Origin: Sanchytrium tribonematis
Lineage: Eukaryota > Sanchytriomycota > Sanchytriomycetes > Sanchytriales > Sanchytriaceae
Reading direction: 5' to 3'
DNA: 18,534 nt
Assembly: GCA_018985235.1 (NCBI GenBank)
Contig: JADGIG010000111.1
Span: 1 to 18,534, forward strand
Shown here: positions 17,401 to 18,534 of the stretch, piece after piece
Numbering within the stretch: position 1 is the stretch's first letter
How the letters are laid out: each line of letters starts with the position of its first letter
The notes under the pieces: model-generated
What the model saw: the letters and a program-made list of their open reading frames with translations, nothing else
What the model was told of the DNA's origin: nothing
The model's database searches: none
Translations under genes and position numbers: made by a program

Positions 17401-18371
17401 CTAAATGTATCAATAATATTAGTTGCCATGTTGTAGAATACCAATAAGTCATCATAAGTACATTGAGGTTCTTTGCCAGCAGTCAATTGCACGGGTGCTA
17501 CAATTGGAACTCCCAGTGAATTTGTCAAAAAATGCTGCAAATTAACCCATCTCTTTGACACTCTTGGGCTAGAAGACTGTTGCTGTGGAGGTGGTGCTGT
17601 AAATTGACTGTTCGGTGAATTGAAAATCACTTGGCAAGACGCAAAATCTGGTTCTGGCATTTTTGGTGGCGCATTTGCTCCCATTTTTTGAATCATTTCT
17701 GGAGGATAATTAACTTGTAAAGGCATCAAAATAGCAACACGGTTCTTAATTGTAGGCTCTTGTAGTGGCACACCATTCATAGCCATTAAGAATGTACTAA
17801 ATGGACTGGTGACGGATGCAGTTACATAAACTGTGCTAAAGTCAGGACCATTAGCTTGTGGAGAGTCATAAGTATTTGGGTACCATGTCTTATCACCACA
17901 CTGCAATTTCAACAAGTTCTTGCTGTATAAAACACTTTTTGGAGTGCTACTTGTTTGGCCGTATGCTGAATAAATTTCTTGCTCAGACATCAAATCGATG
18001 GATACTCTGTTCAAGAAATCATCAATAAACAATTCCTGGTCGAAATCAATAATGATTTCTGCTACATCGATGGTCATTCCACCACTATCACCTCCTCCAA
18101 TGCTCAAACCTCTAGAAACTCGAACTTCTACATGTTGAGAGACTGGGGCGTTTGTTGTTGGTCTATTGGAGATAACAGGAGCTGTCTGGTTATACCAATC
18201 ATCTTTATACATGTCTTGAGGACTAGGTTGGAAATAATTTGGACCATTTGAGCTTCCAGTATTTCCAGAATTACCAGAATTACCAGAGTTGGACTCCATC
18301 TTACCAGTTGGCATTGGCATGTCTTGAGTTTGGGTTGGAGTGGCTCCAAGCACCAGGCTACTCAAAAGCAT
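14440..18371 (-). CDS. Giant Cys-rich GPI-type surface protein with a 20-nt intron
   Basis: Encodes 1303 residues after removal of a 20-nt intron. The ATG at 18371 starts a leader (MLLSSLVLGATPTQTQD) and lies 36 nt after TATAAAAG (18400-18407); the ATG at 18410 would begin inside the TATA box. A Ser/Asn/Gly linker is followed by a roughly 200-residue region without repeats, Lys-Arg sites (SKRWVN) and then a long Cys-rich part (about residues 390-1080) with many C-x-W-x-x-C, C-x4-C and DC-x-SGYC type knots, for example CKTNADCLSGYC. The C-terminal region (about 1080-1290) is beta-rich with fewer Cys. Unspliced, it ends ...PAARNL at 14523; spliced, it gains a GPI-type tail (MMVGLLMIVLMHIQ). The family is not recognised. 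Likely role: cell coat or adhesin. The stop overlaps AATAAA (14439-14444). Confidence 0.88.
14514..14533 (-). other. Putative 20-nt GT-AG intron
   Basis: On the minus strand it reads GTAATTTATAATTTATTTAG. Upstream codon phase 1 (C) joins AA to give Gln, and the following 72 nt encode a hydrophobic GPI-type tail and stop. The arrangement is the same as at 8735-8753. Confidence 0.75.
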
Positions 18372-18399
18372 TTGGGATGAACTGGGAGATGCTTGTTTT

Positions 18400-18422
18400 C
18401 TTTTATACATTTTCTAACCAAT
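18400..18422 (-). promoter_or_regulatory. TATA box and CCAAT box of the giant Cys-rich gene
   Basis: On the minus strand ATTGG (18418-18422) is followed by TATAAAAG (18400-18407), 36 nt before the ATG at 18371. Confidence 0.6.
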
Positions 18423-18534
18423 CAAATCAATTGCTGAGCCACAGATGAACCAGATGACTAGGACGATTTATGACCTAAAGCATCGCGATTTTGAAGTCAA
18501 ATAACGATTGCCATGATATTTTATTGATTAAATG
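18423..18534. other. Right-edge region without a recognised gene
   Basis: AT-rich sequence containing a palindromic ATCGCGAT (18482-18489). No coding region or RNA could be supported. It is probably upstream sequence of the giant gene and the start or end of a neighbour outside the window. Confidence 0.4.

Overview
The window is eukaryotic nuclear DNA from a very compact, AT-rich genome, most likely an early-diverging fungal (holomycotan) lineage. Three things point this way: a three-finger zinc protein of PacC/Rim101 type, a KRR1 ribosome-assembly protein and a UBL5/Hub1 protein with eukaryotic gene signals (CCAAT boxes, TATA boxes, AATAAA signals, GT-AG introns), and gaps of only 10-90 bases between many genes. 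The phylum is an inference; a Rozellomycota, aphelid or chytrid-like organism would fit.

Layout, left to right. Bases 1-2597 (+) hold three tandem paralogues of an unrecognised secreted, helical protein family (the first cut by the window edge). Bases 2826-5379 (+) hold two low-complexity, Pro-rich surface proteins with GPI-type tails. Bases 5393-7458 (-) hold KRR1 and a broken kinase-like gene: a helical N-terminal domain reminiscent of MLKL-type kinases followed by a degenerate kinase domain. Bases 7683-8577 hold a PacC-like zinc-finger gene (+), UBL5/Hub1 (-) and a small unknown gene (+). Bases 8661-14348 hold three leucine-rich-repeat (LRR) surface proteins on the minus strand, interrupted by a Cip1-like secreted carbohydrate-active protein (+). 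Bases 14440-18371 (-) encode a 1303-residue Cys-rich surface protein.

Ten of the fifteen genes look secreted or surface-anchored, so the window reads as a cell-surface or secretome cluster set around a few housekeeping genes. The strongest new signal is a pair of ultrashort introns (19 and 20 nt), in the first LRR gene and in the giant Cys-rich gene. Each sits in the same phase immediately before a 74-nt terminal exon of identical length that encodes a GPI-attachment signal ending in His-(Val/Ile)-Gln. Without splicing, each protein stops early and lacks the anchor. Other recurrent features are TATA-like boxes about 30 nt before the start codon (near-leaderless mRNAs), AATAAA signals overlapping the stop codon, a duplicated promoter cassette before two tandem paralogues, and two LRR genes with nearly identical ends but diverged ectodomains.
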